Below, piece after piece: positions 25,292 through 33,175 of a stretch of DNA of 40,843 nucleotides; position 1 is the first letter of the stretch, and each line of letters starts with the position of its first letter. The DNA is from a virus. Under the pieces are notes generated by a model. That model worked only from the letters and a program-made list of their open reading frames with translations. It searched no databases and was not told where the DNA came from. Both the position numbers and the translations under genes were made by a program. The stretch is from positions 1 to 40,843 of the IMG/VR virus record IMGVR_UViG_3300031787_000289; one strand, 5' to 3'.

Positions 25292-26674
25292 ATGGAAAAC
25301 AAAAAAGCAATTGATTCATTAACAAAATACGGTCGTGACTTCCAAATCAAGTGTATTTCGTGCTTAATATCTGATCGTTCATTTATTGAACGTATTAACG
25401 ATATTATCGAAGTAGATTTCTTTGAAAGTGATGCAAACAAGTGGGTTGTAAAAGAAAGTATTAAATACTTTAACGAGTATAAAGATCTACCAACCTTAAC
25501 CGTATTTAAAATTAAAGTTGATGAAGTAAATGATGAGCTTCTCAAACGAAGTATCGTAGACAATCTAAAGTTAGTTTACCAAAAGGTAAGCGACAATGAT
25601 TTGAAGTTTGTCAAAGAACAGTTCTTGGAATTCTGCAAAAATCAGAAACTAAAGAATGCTATTATTGAAAGTGCAGACCTATTGGCACTTGGTCAATATG
25701 AAAAGATCAAGAATGTAGTTGATCACGCAATGAAAGCTGGTATGGAACGTAATATCGGCCACGATTATACTGAAGACGTTGAAAAACGTATGAGTGTAAT
25801 GAGTCGTAATTGTGTCAAGACCAATTGGACTGAAATTGATACTATTATGGACGGCGGATTAGCAGCTGGTGAATTGGGTATTATTACAGCTTGTGCAGGT
25901 AGCGGTAAGAGTTGGGTACTATCTAAGTTAGGAGCTGAAGCTATGAAACAAGGTAAGAACGTAGTTCACTTCACTCTAGAATTGAATGAAAACTATGTGG
26001 GTCTTCGTTATGATGCTTGTTTTACTGGAATTGATTTCCAGAACATTCGTAACAACGTAGACATCGTAAAGCAGAAGATTGCTGATGTGCCTGGCAAGTT
26101 GAAGATCAAGTACTTTCCAATTAAAACTGTAAGTGCTTATAGTCTTAAGGCTCATTGTGAACGATTGGCAGTACTAGGCACCAAAGTTGATATGATTATT
26201 GTTGACTATGCTGATATTCTACGTCCCTCACAGAGTGAACGTAATAGCAATAGTTATAGTGAAGCTGGTGGTATTTATGAAGAACTTCGTGGTGTAGCTG
26301 GTGAATTACAAGTTCCTATTTGGAGTGCTTCACAGAGTAATCGTGCTGCTATGGATGAAGATATTATTCAGGCTAACAACATTGCTGATAGTTATCGTAA
26401 GATTATGACCGCTGACTTTGTTATGAGTCTAAGTCGTAAAGTTAACGATAAACAAGCAAATACTGCACGATTCCACGTAATTAAGAATCGTTTCGGACCA
26501 GATGGTTTGACATTCCCAAGTAAAATGAACGCTGGTTGTGGTCACATCGAAATTTATGGCGAAAATAGCCGTGAGGGTATGAGCATCTTGAATGAAATGA
26601 TGGATGGTGAAAATCAAGTCAAAAAGGCTCTAAAATCCAAATGGAACGTTCATAACAACGATGATGAAGAATAA
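25292..26674 (+). CDS. gp41: Replicative DNA helicase, DnaB/gp41-like
   Basis: 460 residues. The C-terminal RecA-like core has Walker A ACAGSGKS (K206), the ELNENYVGLRYDA segment, Walker B MIIVDYADIL (D305), a QVPIWSASQSNR motif with the Gln/Ser sensor, and IKNRFGPDGLTFPSKMN near the end, all typical of phage gp41 and DnaB. The N-terminal 170 residues are helical. It unwinds the fork as a hexamer. It has its own promoter directly after the exonuclease gene. Arg codons are nearly all CGT/CGA. Confidence 0.9.
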   Translation: MENKKAIDSLTKYGRDFQIKCISCLISDRSFIERINDIIEVDFFESDANKWVVKESIKYFNEYKDLPTLTVFKIKVDEVNDELLKRSIVDNLKLVYQKVSDNDLKFVKEQFLEFCKNQKLKNAIIESADLLALGQYEKIKNVVDHAMKAGMERNIGHDYTEDVEKRMSVMSRNCVKTNWTEIDTIMDGGLAAGELGIITACAGSGKSWVLSKLGAEAMKQGKNVVHFTLELNENYVGLRYDACFTGIDFQNIRNNVDIVKQKIADVPGKLKIKYFPIKTVSAYSLKAHCERLAVLGTKVDMIIVDYADILRPSQSERNSNSYSEAGGIYEELRGVAGELQVPIWSASQSNRAAMDEDIIQANNIADSYRKIMTADFVMSLSRKVNDKQANTARFHVIKNRFGPDGLTFPSKMNAGCGHIEIYGENSREGMSILNEMMDGENQVKKALKSKWNVHNNDDEE

Positions 26675-26743
26675 TTGATAGTATGTAACAGACAAAAAAC
26701 ATACAAAAAAATTATTAAAAAGTTATAATCTAAACACAAAAAG

Positions 26744-26769
26744 AACTATCCAAAAGATAGTTATTTTTT
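26744..26769 (+). terminator. Intrinsic terminator just before nrdA
   Basis: Stem AACTATC / GATAGTT with a CAAAA loop, then A and six T. A TATAAT (26724-26729) lies just upstream without a good -35. The nrdA ATG is seven bases after the T-run, so this could be an attenuator as well as the helicase terminator. Confidence 0.6.
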
Positions 26770-26775
26770 ACCCAT

Positions 26776-29061
26776 ATGAATAAAGAAATTTTTATAAAGA
26801 AACGAAATGGTAATACTGAAAAGTTCAATGCAGACAAAATCAATAAGATTTTACAATGGGCTACAGAAGACATAAAAGGTGTTGGATTTGAAGAAGTAGC
26901 AATGAATGCACATTTGTCATTTTTTGATGGAATGACATCTAAGGACATTCACGCAATGTTAATTGAAGCTTCTGCAAATCTTATTACAGAAGAGAAGCCA
27001 AACTATCAATTTGTGGCATCTCGTTTGTTGAATTATCAATTGAGAAAAAATGTTTGGGGAGGTAAGAATCCTCCTAAACTATATGATCTAGTTAAAACTA
27101 ATATTGATGCGTTAGTCTATGACTCATCTATTCTTGATTGGTATAGTAAACAAGAGTTTGATAAGCTAGATGAATATCTAAAGCATGACCGTGATTTTAA
27201 TTTCACGTATGCCGGTATCAAACAGTTGTGTGATAAGTACTTGGTACAAAACAGAGTTACCAAAGTAATTTATGAAACTCCGCAATTTGCATATATGCTT
27301 ATTGCAATGACATTCTTTAAAGACTATAAAGAAAACCGTATTGAGTACGTAAAGAAAGCTTACAACTACTTTAGTAAACATAAGATTAACCTACCCACAC
27401 CAATTATGGCTGGGGTAAGAACTCCAATGAAGAGTTATGCTAGCTGTTCACTATTCACAGTAGATGATGATCTACGTAGTATTTTCAGTAACAACAGTGC
27501 AGTTGGTTTTGCTACTGCAAGTCGTTATGGTATTGGATTGAATCTATCAAGACTACGTGCTACTAATGCTCCTATTCGCAATGGTGAAGTAGTACACACA
27601 GGTCCAATTCCATTTGCTAAAGCATTTGAATCTACTGTAAAGAGTTGCCATCAAAATGGTATTCGTGGCGGTAGTGCAACTGTAAACTTCGCTTGGTTCC
27701 ATTATGATATTCTAGATATTCTTGTATTAAAGAACAATCAAGGTACCGATGATAATCGTGTACGTAAACTAGATTATTGTGTGGGGTTAGATAAACTAAT
27801 CTTTGAACGTTTCTTGAAGAATCAAGATGTAACATTGTTTAGCTATCACGAATGTCCAAGTCTTTGGAATACCTTTGGCTTGGAAGGATTCAAGGAAAAG
27901 TATGAAAAAGCTGAAGCTAACAAGAACATTAAGTTCAAGAAGAAAGTACCTGCTCGTGAATTGATGGGACTTCTTGCTAAAGAACGTCTTGAGACAGGTC
28001 GTATTTATACAATGTTCGTTGATCACGCAAATGAACACGGTAGTTGGTTGGATCAAGTAGATACAAGCAATCTGTGTCTTGAAGTTAATCATCCGTTGAT
28101 TCCTATTTATGACGTTAATGATCCAACTGGAGAAATTGGTGTTTGTGTCTTGGCAGCACTAAATTGGTTGGAAATTAAAGATGACAATGAAATGGAAAAC
28201 GTTTGTGATATTATTGTTAGAATGTTGGATGCTTTGATTGATCATCAGGAATATTTCGTACCAGGCGCAAAAAACTTTGCTACTAAACGTCGTAGTCTAG
28301 GTGTTGGTGTAAGTAATTTGGCTGCTCTATTGGCTAAAGAAGGATTGAAGTATTGGGATACTAAAGCTCCAAACTTCGTAGCTCGGTGGATGGAAAAAAC
28401 CAGTTACTATCTAATCAAGGCTAGTGTTGAAATGGCAAAAGAGTTGGGTAAGTGTGAGAAGTTTGATCGTACAAAATTCAGTCAAGGCATTCTTCCAATT
28501 GATACTTATAAGAGAGACGTTGATGAATTTATCACTGAACCTCTACATATGAATTGGGAAGCTCTAAGAGAAGAAATCAAGAAGTATGGCATGAGACACA
28601 GTACACTTACTGCTTGTATGCCTGTAGAATCAAGTAGTGTAATTCAAAGTAGCACCAATGGTATTGAACCACCTCGTAGTGCTATTAGTTTCAAAGGAAG
28701 CAAGAGTAACATTTTGCCTGTGGTGGTTCCAAATATTGATAAGTACAAGGATAATTATACCTTTGCTTTTGATATGCCAAGTAATGAAGGATATTTAAAG
28801 GTAGCGGCTGCTATTCAGAAATTCACAGATATGAGTATCAGCACTAACACTTACTATATTCCTTCACGTTATGAGAAGAATAAAGTACCCGTAGAGGTTG
28901 TTATTAAAGATATTTTGTTGGCATACAAGTATGGATTGAAGAATCTATATTACGCCAATACAGATGACGGTGATAAGCAAACAGCTATGGAAACAAAAAC
29001 TGTTGAAGTGAAACCAGTAGTACAAGAATCCGGTTGTGAAAGCGGTGCTTGTGCTCTATAA
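26776..29061 (+). CDS. nrdA: Class Ia ribonucleotide reductase, large subunit
   Basis: 761 residues, the same as E. coli NrdA. The N-terminal ATP-cone (FIKKRNGNTEKFNADKI) gives allosteric control. Active-site Cys are C224 (SYASCSLF), C434 (radical site, NLCLEV) and C457 (VCVLAALN); the C-terminal shuttle pair is C754 and C759. The Tyr pair in NLYYANTDD matches the radical transfer path. It reduces NDPs to dNDPs with NrdB, which follows directly. It sits just after an intrinsic terminator with no promoter between. Confidence 0.95.
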   Translation: MNKEIFIKKRNGNTEKFNADKINKILQWATEDIKGVGFEEVAMNAHLSFFDGMTSKDIHAMLIEASANLITEEKPNYQFVASRLLNYQLRKNVWGGKNPPKLYDLVKTNIDALVYDSSILDWYSKQEFDKLDEYLKHDRDFNFTYAGIKQLCDKYLVQNRVTKVIYETPQFAYMLIAMTFFKDYKENRIEYVKKAYNYFSKHKINLPTPIMAGVRTPMKSYASCSLFTVDDDLRSIFSNNSAVGFATASRYGIGLNLSRLRATNAPIRNGEVVHTGPIPFAKAFESTVKSCHQNGIRGGSATVNFAWFHYDILDILVLKNNQGTDDNRVRKLDYCVGLDKLIFERFLKNQDVTLFSYHECPSLWNTFGLEGFKEKYEKAEANKNIKFKKKVPARELMGLLAKERLETGRIYTMFVDHANEHGSWLDQVDTSNLCLEVNHPLIPIYDVNDPTGEIGVCVLAALNWLEIKDDNEMENVCDIIVRMLDALIDHQEYFVPGAKNFATKRRSLGVGVSNLAALLAKEGLKYWDTKAPNFVARWMEKTSYYLIKASVEMAKELGKCEKFDRTKFSQGILPIDTYKRDVDEFITEPLHMNWEALREEIKKYGMRHSTLTACMPVESSSVIQSSTNGIEPPRSAISFKGSKSNILPVVVPNIDKYKDNYTFAFDMPSNEGYLKVAAAIQKFTDMSISTNTYYIPSRYEKNKVPVEVVIKDILLAYKYGLKNLYYANTDDGDKQTAMETKTVEVKPVVQESGCESGACAL

Positions 29062-29062
29062 T

Positions 29063-29068
29063 AGGAGG
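29063..29068 (+). promoter_or_regulatory. Strong Shine-Dalgarno AGGAGG deciding the nrdB start
   Basis: AGGAGG ends four bases before the ATG at 29073. It is the best ribosome-binding site in the window and fixes the nrdB start, in contrast to the TATTTATW genes, which lack one. Confidence 0.85.
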
Positions 29069-29072
29069 ACAT

Positions 29073-30131
29073 ATGAAGACAGTACTAAATAAGAAAAACA
29101 TAGATCAGTTACGTAATCCAATGTTCTTGGGAGAAGATCTTTCGCTACAACGATATGATCAAATTAAGTATCCCAAGTTTTACGATCTGTATGATCAACA
29201 GCTAAACTTCTTTTGGCGACCACAAGAAGTGTCACTGGTAAAAGATATCAGTGATTACAAGAATCTTTCTCCTGAAGAACGATTTGTTTTTGATAGTAAT
29301 TTGAAGTTTCAAACTATGACTGATAGTATGTTGAGTCGTAGTATTCACGAACTGATGAAACATTGCACCAACAGTGAATTGGAAATTTGTATGAATGCAT
29401 GGAGTTTCTTTGAAACTATCCATAGTAACAGTTATACATACATCCTCAACAATGTTTATCCAGATGCTACCAAGTTCTTTGATAGTGTTTTGGAAGATCA
29501 AGAAATTGTTAAGAGGGCTAATGCAATCAGTAAGAAGTATGATGAACTACTAGCACCATCAGATGATGTTAAACAACAATTGTTTGATGCGGTATTGGCA
29601 ACTCAGATTACTGAGGGGTTGATTTTCTATGTATCATTTGCTTGTAGTTTCTACTTTGGATATCGTGGAAAGATGGAGGGTAACAGTAAGATTATTAAGT
29701 TTATCAGTAGAGATGAAAATCTTCACGTTGCTATTACCCAGAACATTATGAAGAACTGGATTAATAACCCAGAAGAGGGATTCCAAGATGTTGTTAAGAA
29801 GAATGAAGACAAGATCTACGCTGCTTATGAAATGGCAGTTAATGCTGAAAAGGATTGGGCAGATTATCTATTCAGTAAAGGTAGTTTGATTGGATTGACT
29901 GCGGAAAGTTTAAAGCATTATGTCGAATGGTTAGCTAATAACAGATTATCAAATATTGGATATAAGAAATTGTATCCAAACGCTAAGATTAATCCATTGG
30001 CTGGATGGTTGGATAGTTACTATGACAGCAAGAAACTACAAGTAGCTCCTCAAGAAACTGAATTGAGTAGTTATGTTAAAGGAGTCGATAATACCATCAG
30101 TGAAGGTGCTTTTGATGACTTCAAATTGTAA
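29073..30131 (+). CDS. nrdB: Class Ia ribonucleotide reductase, small subunit
   Basis: 352 residues from ATG 29073; a TTG at 29049 is in frame but overlaps nrdA and lies before the Shine-Dalgarno site. The radical Tyr is Y121 in FFETIHSNSYTYIL. Carboxylate iron ligands are visible in FFETIH and SRDENLHVA, with further ligands in VLATQITEGLIFY. It supplies the tyrosyl radical to NrdA. The two genes are separated by 11 bases and form one operon, ended by the terminator at 30159. Confidence 0.95.
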   Translation: MKTVLNKKNIDQLRNPMFLGEDLSLQRYDQIKYPKFYDLYDQQLNFFWRPQEVSLVKDISDYKNLSPEERFVFDSNLKFQTMTDSMLSRSIHELMKHCTNSELEICMNAWSFFETIHSNSYTYILNNVYPDATKFFDSVLEDQEIVKRANAISKKYDELLAPSDDVKQQLFDAVLATQITEGLIFYVSFACSFYFGYRGKMEGNSKIIKFISRDENLHVAITQNIMKNWINNPEEGFQDVVKKNEDKIYAAYEMAVNAEKDWADYLFSKGSLIGLTAESLKHYVEWLANNRLSNIGYKKLYPNAKINPLAGWLDSYYDSKKLQVAPQETELSSYVKGVDNTISEGAFDDFKL

Positions 30132-30158
30132 TTACAATTGTAAATAGTTAAAAAATGT

Positions 30159-30188
30159 AACGGGTACTTTAATTAGTATCCGTTTTTT
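30159..30188 (+). terminator. Intrinsic terminator after nrdAB
   Basis: Stem AACGGGTACT / AGTATCCGTT (10 bp with one G-U) with TTAATT loop and a T-run. A TATATTTATA signal begins two bases after the tail. Confidence 0.8.
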
Positions 30189-30192
30189 ATTA

Positions 30193-30200
30193 TATTTATA
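30193..30200 (+). promoter_or_regulatory. Late-type TATTTATW signal
   Basis: TATTTATA immediately after the nrdB terminator, 12 bases before the ATG at 30213. Confidence 0.55.
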
Positions 30201-30212
30201 TTCATCTCTATT

Positions 30213-30767
30213 ATGGAAATCATTTTTGAATATCTTGAAAAAATATTGGTAATAAGCGCAGCTGGTGGCGTACTTTTTGGCGCTTTTAAGTGGATATTTA
30301 CACTGAATCGGAATGTGAAGGAGATTTTGAAAGAAGTTAAGCCTAATTCTGGAACATCACTAAAAGATCAAGTTGCTAAGATTGAAAAACAGGTAAGTTG
30401 TGATAGTAATTTAATAAATACCATATGTAGAAGACAAAAATGGATATTGGATACTAGACCCGAACCAATATTTGAATGTGATGTCAATGGTAATTGTACG
30501 TGGGTAAATGAAAAATATTGTCAATTATTGAAACACGATGTAGAATATTTCTTGAATAATGGATGGAAAAACGGTGTACACGGAGAAGATTTAGAAATGG
30601 TGGAAAAAGAGTGGGAAAGAGCTATTAAAGATAAAAGAAGTAGCACCAGTATACACAGAATGATTGATAGAGAAGGAAATGTATATAACGTTAAAGTAGT
30701 AGCAACCAGAAATAATGGTTATGGGTATATAGGACATATTGAAGTATTAGACGATAAAAAAGATTAA
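30213..30767 (+). CDS. Membrane-anchored PAS domain protein
   Basis: 184 residues. One N-terminal transmembrane helix (about residues 10-30, VISAAGGVLFGAFKWIF) leads to a short helical linker (VKEILKEV...LKDQVAKIEKQV) and then a PAS-type domain (about 75-180): PIFECDVNGNCTWVNEKYCQLL, a GVHGEDLEMVEKEWERAI helix and a final RNNGYGYIGHIEVLDD strand, close to PAS_3. No kinase or cyclase output domain follows. It could sense a ligand or bind a host protein at the membrane. Phage PAS proteins with no output domain are unusual. Function unknown. Confidence 0.7.
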   Translation: MEIIFEYLEKILVISAAGGVLFGAFKWIFTLNRNVKEILKEVKPNSGTSLKDQVAKIEKQVSCDSNLINTICRRQKWILDTRPEPIFECDVNGNCTWVNEKYCQLLKHDVEYFLNNGWKNGVHGEDLEMVEKEWERAIKDKRSSTSIHRMIDREGNVYNVKVVATRNNGYGYIGHIEVLDDKKD

Positions 30768-30785
30768 TAATTAGATACCCAACAC

Positions 30786-30793
30786 TATTTATA
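30786..30793 (+). promoter_or_regulatory. Late-type TATTTATW signal
   Basis: TATTTATA ends at the A of a possible ATG (30793) and 11 bases before the next in-frame ATG (30805). The spacing rule favours 30805 as start. Confidence 0.45.
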
Positions 30794-30804
30794 TGTATAT
30801 TAAT

Positions 30805-31440
30805 ATGAAGTCTTCTAAAGAATTAGTCAATAAACTCGTAAAAGAAACATTAGAACAAAAGTACACCAATGCTTCGGCTTCTTGGAGTGATTTAATCGAC
30901 GAATTATCCAAAGAAATTAAGAAGCCAATCGAACTTGATGATGCTGGTAATTACAATGTATGTGACTGTGAACCACATCATATTAGTATTAGACCAATTG
31001 TACACGGTATTTGTGACGTACAAGCATTCAGAGATTATAGCGATAGAACCAAAAAACTCTTTATGAAATTTGAAGATGTTAAGAAATTCGTAAAAGAATA
31101 CTTAAAATCTGATATTTTAAATTATGTAGACAGTACTTTAGCCAAAGGTGTTGAAAACAGCAAAGATAAACAAGGTGGTAAAAAAGCCGATAAACAATCT
31201 GAATCTGAAGAAAACGTAGTTGATCCAGAAAAAGGATTTAAGATTGTAAAGAATGTCAAAGTTGATAATATGAACGATCCAAAAGACGATCCTACTCAAC
31301 CAATGCAAGCAGTTGGTAAGTTTGCTAAACAAGGCGATCATAAACCAAAGAAAGCAGAATACGTCCCACCTACATTGCCAAAGAATCTTCAAAAATTAGT
31401 TATTAAATATACCAAGGGTGGTAAAGCTAAAAAGAAGTAA
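30805..31440 (+). CDS. Unknown phage protein with charged, basic C-terminus
   Basis: 211 residues from ATG 30805 (an upstream ATG at 30793 would add four residues). The first 105 residues look folded, with a helical start (SSKELVNKLVKETLE) and CDCEPHHISIRPIVHG. From about residue 115 it is Lys/Glu/Asp/Pro-rich and probably disordered, ending in KYTKGGKAKKK. No family recognised. A nucleic-acid-binding or scaffold-like role is possible but unproven. Confidence 0.6.
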   Translation: MKSSKELVNKLVKETLEQKYTNASASWSDLIDELSKEIKKPIELDDAGNYNVCDCEPHHISIRPIVHGICDVQAFRDYSDRTKKLFMKFEDVKKFVKEYLKSDILNYVDSTLAKGVENSKDKQGGKKADKQSESEENVVDPEKGFKIVKNVKVDNMNDPKDDPTQPMQAVGKFAKQGDHKPKKAEYVPPTLPKNLQKLVIKYTKGGKAKKK

Positions 31441-31470
31441 TTTATAAAGTTATAAAAACTGCAACTATTT

Positions 31471-31710
31471 ATGATTCCGGAATACAACCCAAACGATTAT
31501 AACGCGGTAATATCACGAATAGATGTAAGTCTAAAAAATATTACCGAAAAATTAACTGCCATAGAATCTAGTGTAAAGATAAATGTAGTTCAAGTAGAAA
31601 ATAGATTGACGTTGTTAGAACAATTTAAATGGAAATTAATAGGTATAAGTACGGGTATAACTACTACATTTGCAGCATTAGCGCATTATTTTACAAATAA
31701 ACAGTCTTGA
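31471..31710 (+). CDS. Small coiled-coil/transmembrane protein, XhlA-like topology
   Basis: 79 residues. Residues about 12-52 form an amphipathic helix (SRIDVSLKNITEKLTAIESS...ENRLTLLEQF), then one membrane segment (KLIGISTGITTTFAALAHYF) and a short tail. This is the layout of XhlA-type holin partners, though short sequences make it hard to prove. A TATTTATG run overlaps its start codon. It sits in a cluster of small membrane or exported proteins and could take part in lysis or membrane docking. Confidence 0.6.
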   Translation: MIPEYNPNDYNAVISRIDVSLKNITEKLTAIESSVKINVVQVENRLTLLEQFKWKLIGISTGITTTFAALAHYFTNKQS

Positions 31711-31737
31711 CAATTTTTCCATACTAACGTAGTATGG
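31707..31737 (+). promoter_or_regulatory. Sigma70-like promoter with operator-like palindrome
   Basis: TTGACA (31707-31712), 17 bases, TAGTAT (31730-31735). A perfect 7-bp inverted repeat CCATACT-AACGT-AGTATGG (31719-31737) covers the -10, so a repressor could block it. A GAAAGG ribosome-binding site precedes the ATG at 31754. Confidence 0.65.
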
Positions 31738-31753
31738 ATAAGAAAGGTAAAAT

Positions 31754-32071
31754 ATGAAAAAATTAATTACTATCGCAGCATTGAGTGCAACTCTAGCTTC
31801 CCAAACATTTGCTGGCGATAGAGAATGGGCTACGGTTGGCAAAGTATTAACCGGAGTCGCCGTAATTCACGTTATCGACAGAATTGTAAATCCCCCAACA
31901 CACGTTGTATATGTACATCCACAACCAGTGGTTTATGCACAGCCTGTAGTAGTACAACCTCAACCTGTTGTATATTATCAACCTGCTCCTGTTGTTTATG
32001 TACAACCAGCAGTAGTTGTATATGGATCTTGGGGTCGTCCAGTATACCATTATCATCACCATCATCATTGA
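31754..32071 (+). CDS. Exported Pro/Val/Tyr-repeat protein with His-rich tail
   Basis: 105 residues. A clear signal peptide (MKKLITIAALSATLASQTFA, cleavage after the AXA-like TFA) is followed by a GDREWATVGKVLTGVAVIHVI segment, then repeats of PVVY/QPVVV (about 50-90) and a C-terminal YHYHHHHH. It resembles small cell-envelope proteins of bacteria rather than virion proteins. It has its own promoter, Shine-Dalgarno and terminator, so it is a separate unit, perhaps taken from a host. Metal binding by the His tail is possible. Confidence 0.7.
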   Translation: MKKLITIAALSATLASQTFAGDREWATVGKVLTGVAVIHVIDRIVNPPTHVVYVHPQPVVYAQPVVVQPQPVVYYQPAPVVYVQPAVVVYGSWGRPVYHYHHHHH

Positions 32072-32092
32072 TAATATCATTTAAAAAAACCC

Positions 32093-32118
32093 AAACCACC
32101 GTAACTGGTGGTTTTTTT
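32093..32118 (+). terminator. Intrinsic terminator
   Basis: Stem AAACCACC / GGTGGTTT with loop GTAACT and a T-run. It ends the exported-protein unit; a sigma70-like promoter follows 11 bases later. Confidence 0.85.
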
Positions 32119-32128
32119 ATTTTTCCGG

Positions 32129-32156
32129 TTGACTTCTTATAAATCCGTGGTAAGAT
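32129..32156 (+). promoter_or_regulatory. Sigma70-like promoter for AAA+/VWA pair
   Basis: TTGACT (32129-32134), 16 bases, TGG then TAAGAT (32151-32156). Nearly the same sequence as the sites at 38275 and 39234. Leader of about 16 bases. Confidence 0.75.
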
Positions 32157-32178
32157 GGTTTTACGGTAAGAAACGCAT

Positions 32179-33150
32179 ATGAAAAATAAAAACTCACTAA
32201 ATCTGGTTACTGGCAAGGACTTCAATATCAAGGCTTATCTTGACACTTGTGTAAATCTACGTCCATCTTCTTTGATTATGGACGATCTCAAGTGGAAGTA
32301 TATGGTGCGTAGTGCTATTCGTGGCAAGAACATTCTGCTTCTTGGTCCAACTGGTTGTGGTAAGACTCTAGCAGCGCAAACTGTTGCTAAGGCTATTGGT
32401 CGTGAAGATAACTTCTTCTATTTTAATCTGGGTGCTACACAAGATGCTCGTAGTGCTTTGATTGGCAACACTCACTTTGATAAGAAGACTGGTACTCTAT
32501 TTAAGGAGTCTAGTTTTATCAAGGCTATTCGTACTCCCAACGCTATCATTCTACTTGACGAAATTAGTCGTAGTCATCACGATGGTGTTAATATTCTAAT
32601 GACTGTTCTTGATGATCTACAACGTTATCTTCGTTTGGATGAAAAGGACGATTGTGAAGTCGTTAAGGTTGCTGAAGGTGTTACCTTTATCGCTACCGCT
32701 AACGTAGGTAACGAATATACCGCTACCCGTGTTATGGATCGTGCTCTACTTTCACGTTTTCCAGTCAAGATTGAAGTAACTCCTCTTGACAAGGATAGTG
32801 AGTTTAATCTACTAAAAAACCGTTTCGACATTTCAACCGAAAATCAGCTTGATATGCTCAAGGCTGTTTGTGAAATTGCTGAACATACACGTAAGCAGGT
32901 TAAGCAAGATGATAGCAAGCTAACCAATTTTATTCCTACACGTAGTACAGTTGAAATTGCTGAACTTATTGTTGACGGATTTAATTTGCTTGAAATTGCG
33001 GAGTCAACCATTTATCCTAACTTCAGTGATGATGGAGGTGTAGATAGTGAACGTACTTATATTCGTCAGCTTGTACAAAAGTACATCAAGGTTGAATCTA
33101 AGGAAAAGCTATTTAATGATCCACTAAAGAGTGATCAACCTCCTTTTTAA
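32179..33150 (+). CDS. MoxR/CobS-type AAA+ ATPase
   Basis: 323 residues. Walker A GPTGCGKT (K62-T63), Walker B IILLDE (D127-E128), a sensor-1 Asn in FIATANVGNEY, and the LLSRFPVKIEV arginine-finger/sensor region define a MoxR-type ATPase. Its relatives in cyanophages are named cobS, but this does not prove a cobalamin role. It probably remodels protein complexes with the partner encoded next (25-base gap). Arg is almost always CGT, unlike the structural genes. Confidence 0.8.
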   Translation: MKNKNSLNLVTGKDFNIKAYLDTCVNLRPSSLIMDDLKWKYMVRSAIRGKNILLLGPTGCGKTLAAQTVAKAIGREDNFFYFNLGATQDARSALIGNTHFDKKTGTLFKESSFIKAIRTPNAIILLDEISRSHHDGVNILMTVLDDLQRYLRLDEKDDCEVVKVAEGVTFIATANVGNEYTATRVMDRALLSRFPVKIEVTPLDKDSEFNLLKNRFDISTENQLDMLKAVCEIAEHTRKQVKQDDSKLTNFIPTRSTVEIAELIVDGFNLLEIAESTIYPNFSDDGGVDSERTYIRQLVQKYIKVESKEKLFNDPLKSDQPPF

Positions 33151-33175
33151 TAACTAAATAAACAAACAAACTATT

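Noticed and set aside
29049-29072. Upstream TTG start for nrdB
   Set aside because: It overlaps nrdA and lies before an excellent AGGAGG site that serves the ATG at 29073.
31466-31473. TATTTATG as a late signal for the 31471 gene
   Set aside because: It overlaps the start codon itself, so a promoter there could not make an mRNA containing that ATG; left out of the signal set.
32054-32071. C-terminal His run as a cloning-vector tag
   Set aside because: It follows smoothly from the YHYH repeat, is encoded by mixed CAT/CAC codons and is followed by a phage-like terminator; no vector sequence is present.
31825-32142. Alternative-frame protein rich in Cys/Ser/Thr over the PVVY gene
   Set aside because: It is a low-complexity shadow of the repeat; the 31754 frame has a signal peptide, promoter and Shine-Dalgarno site.
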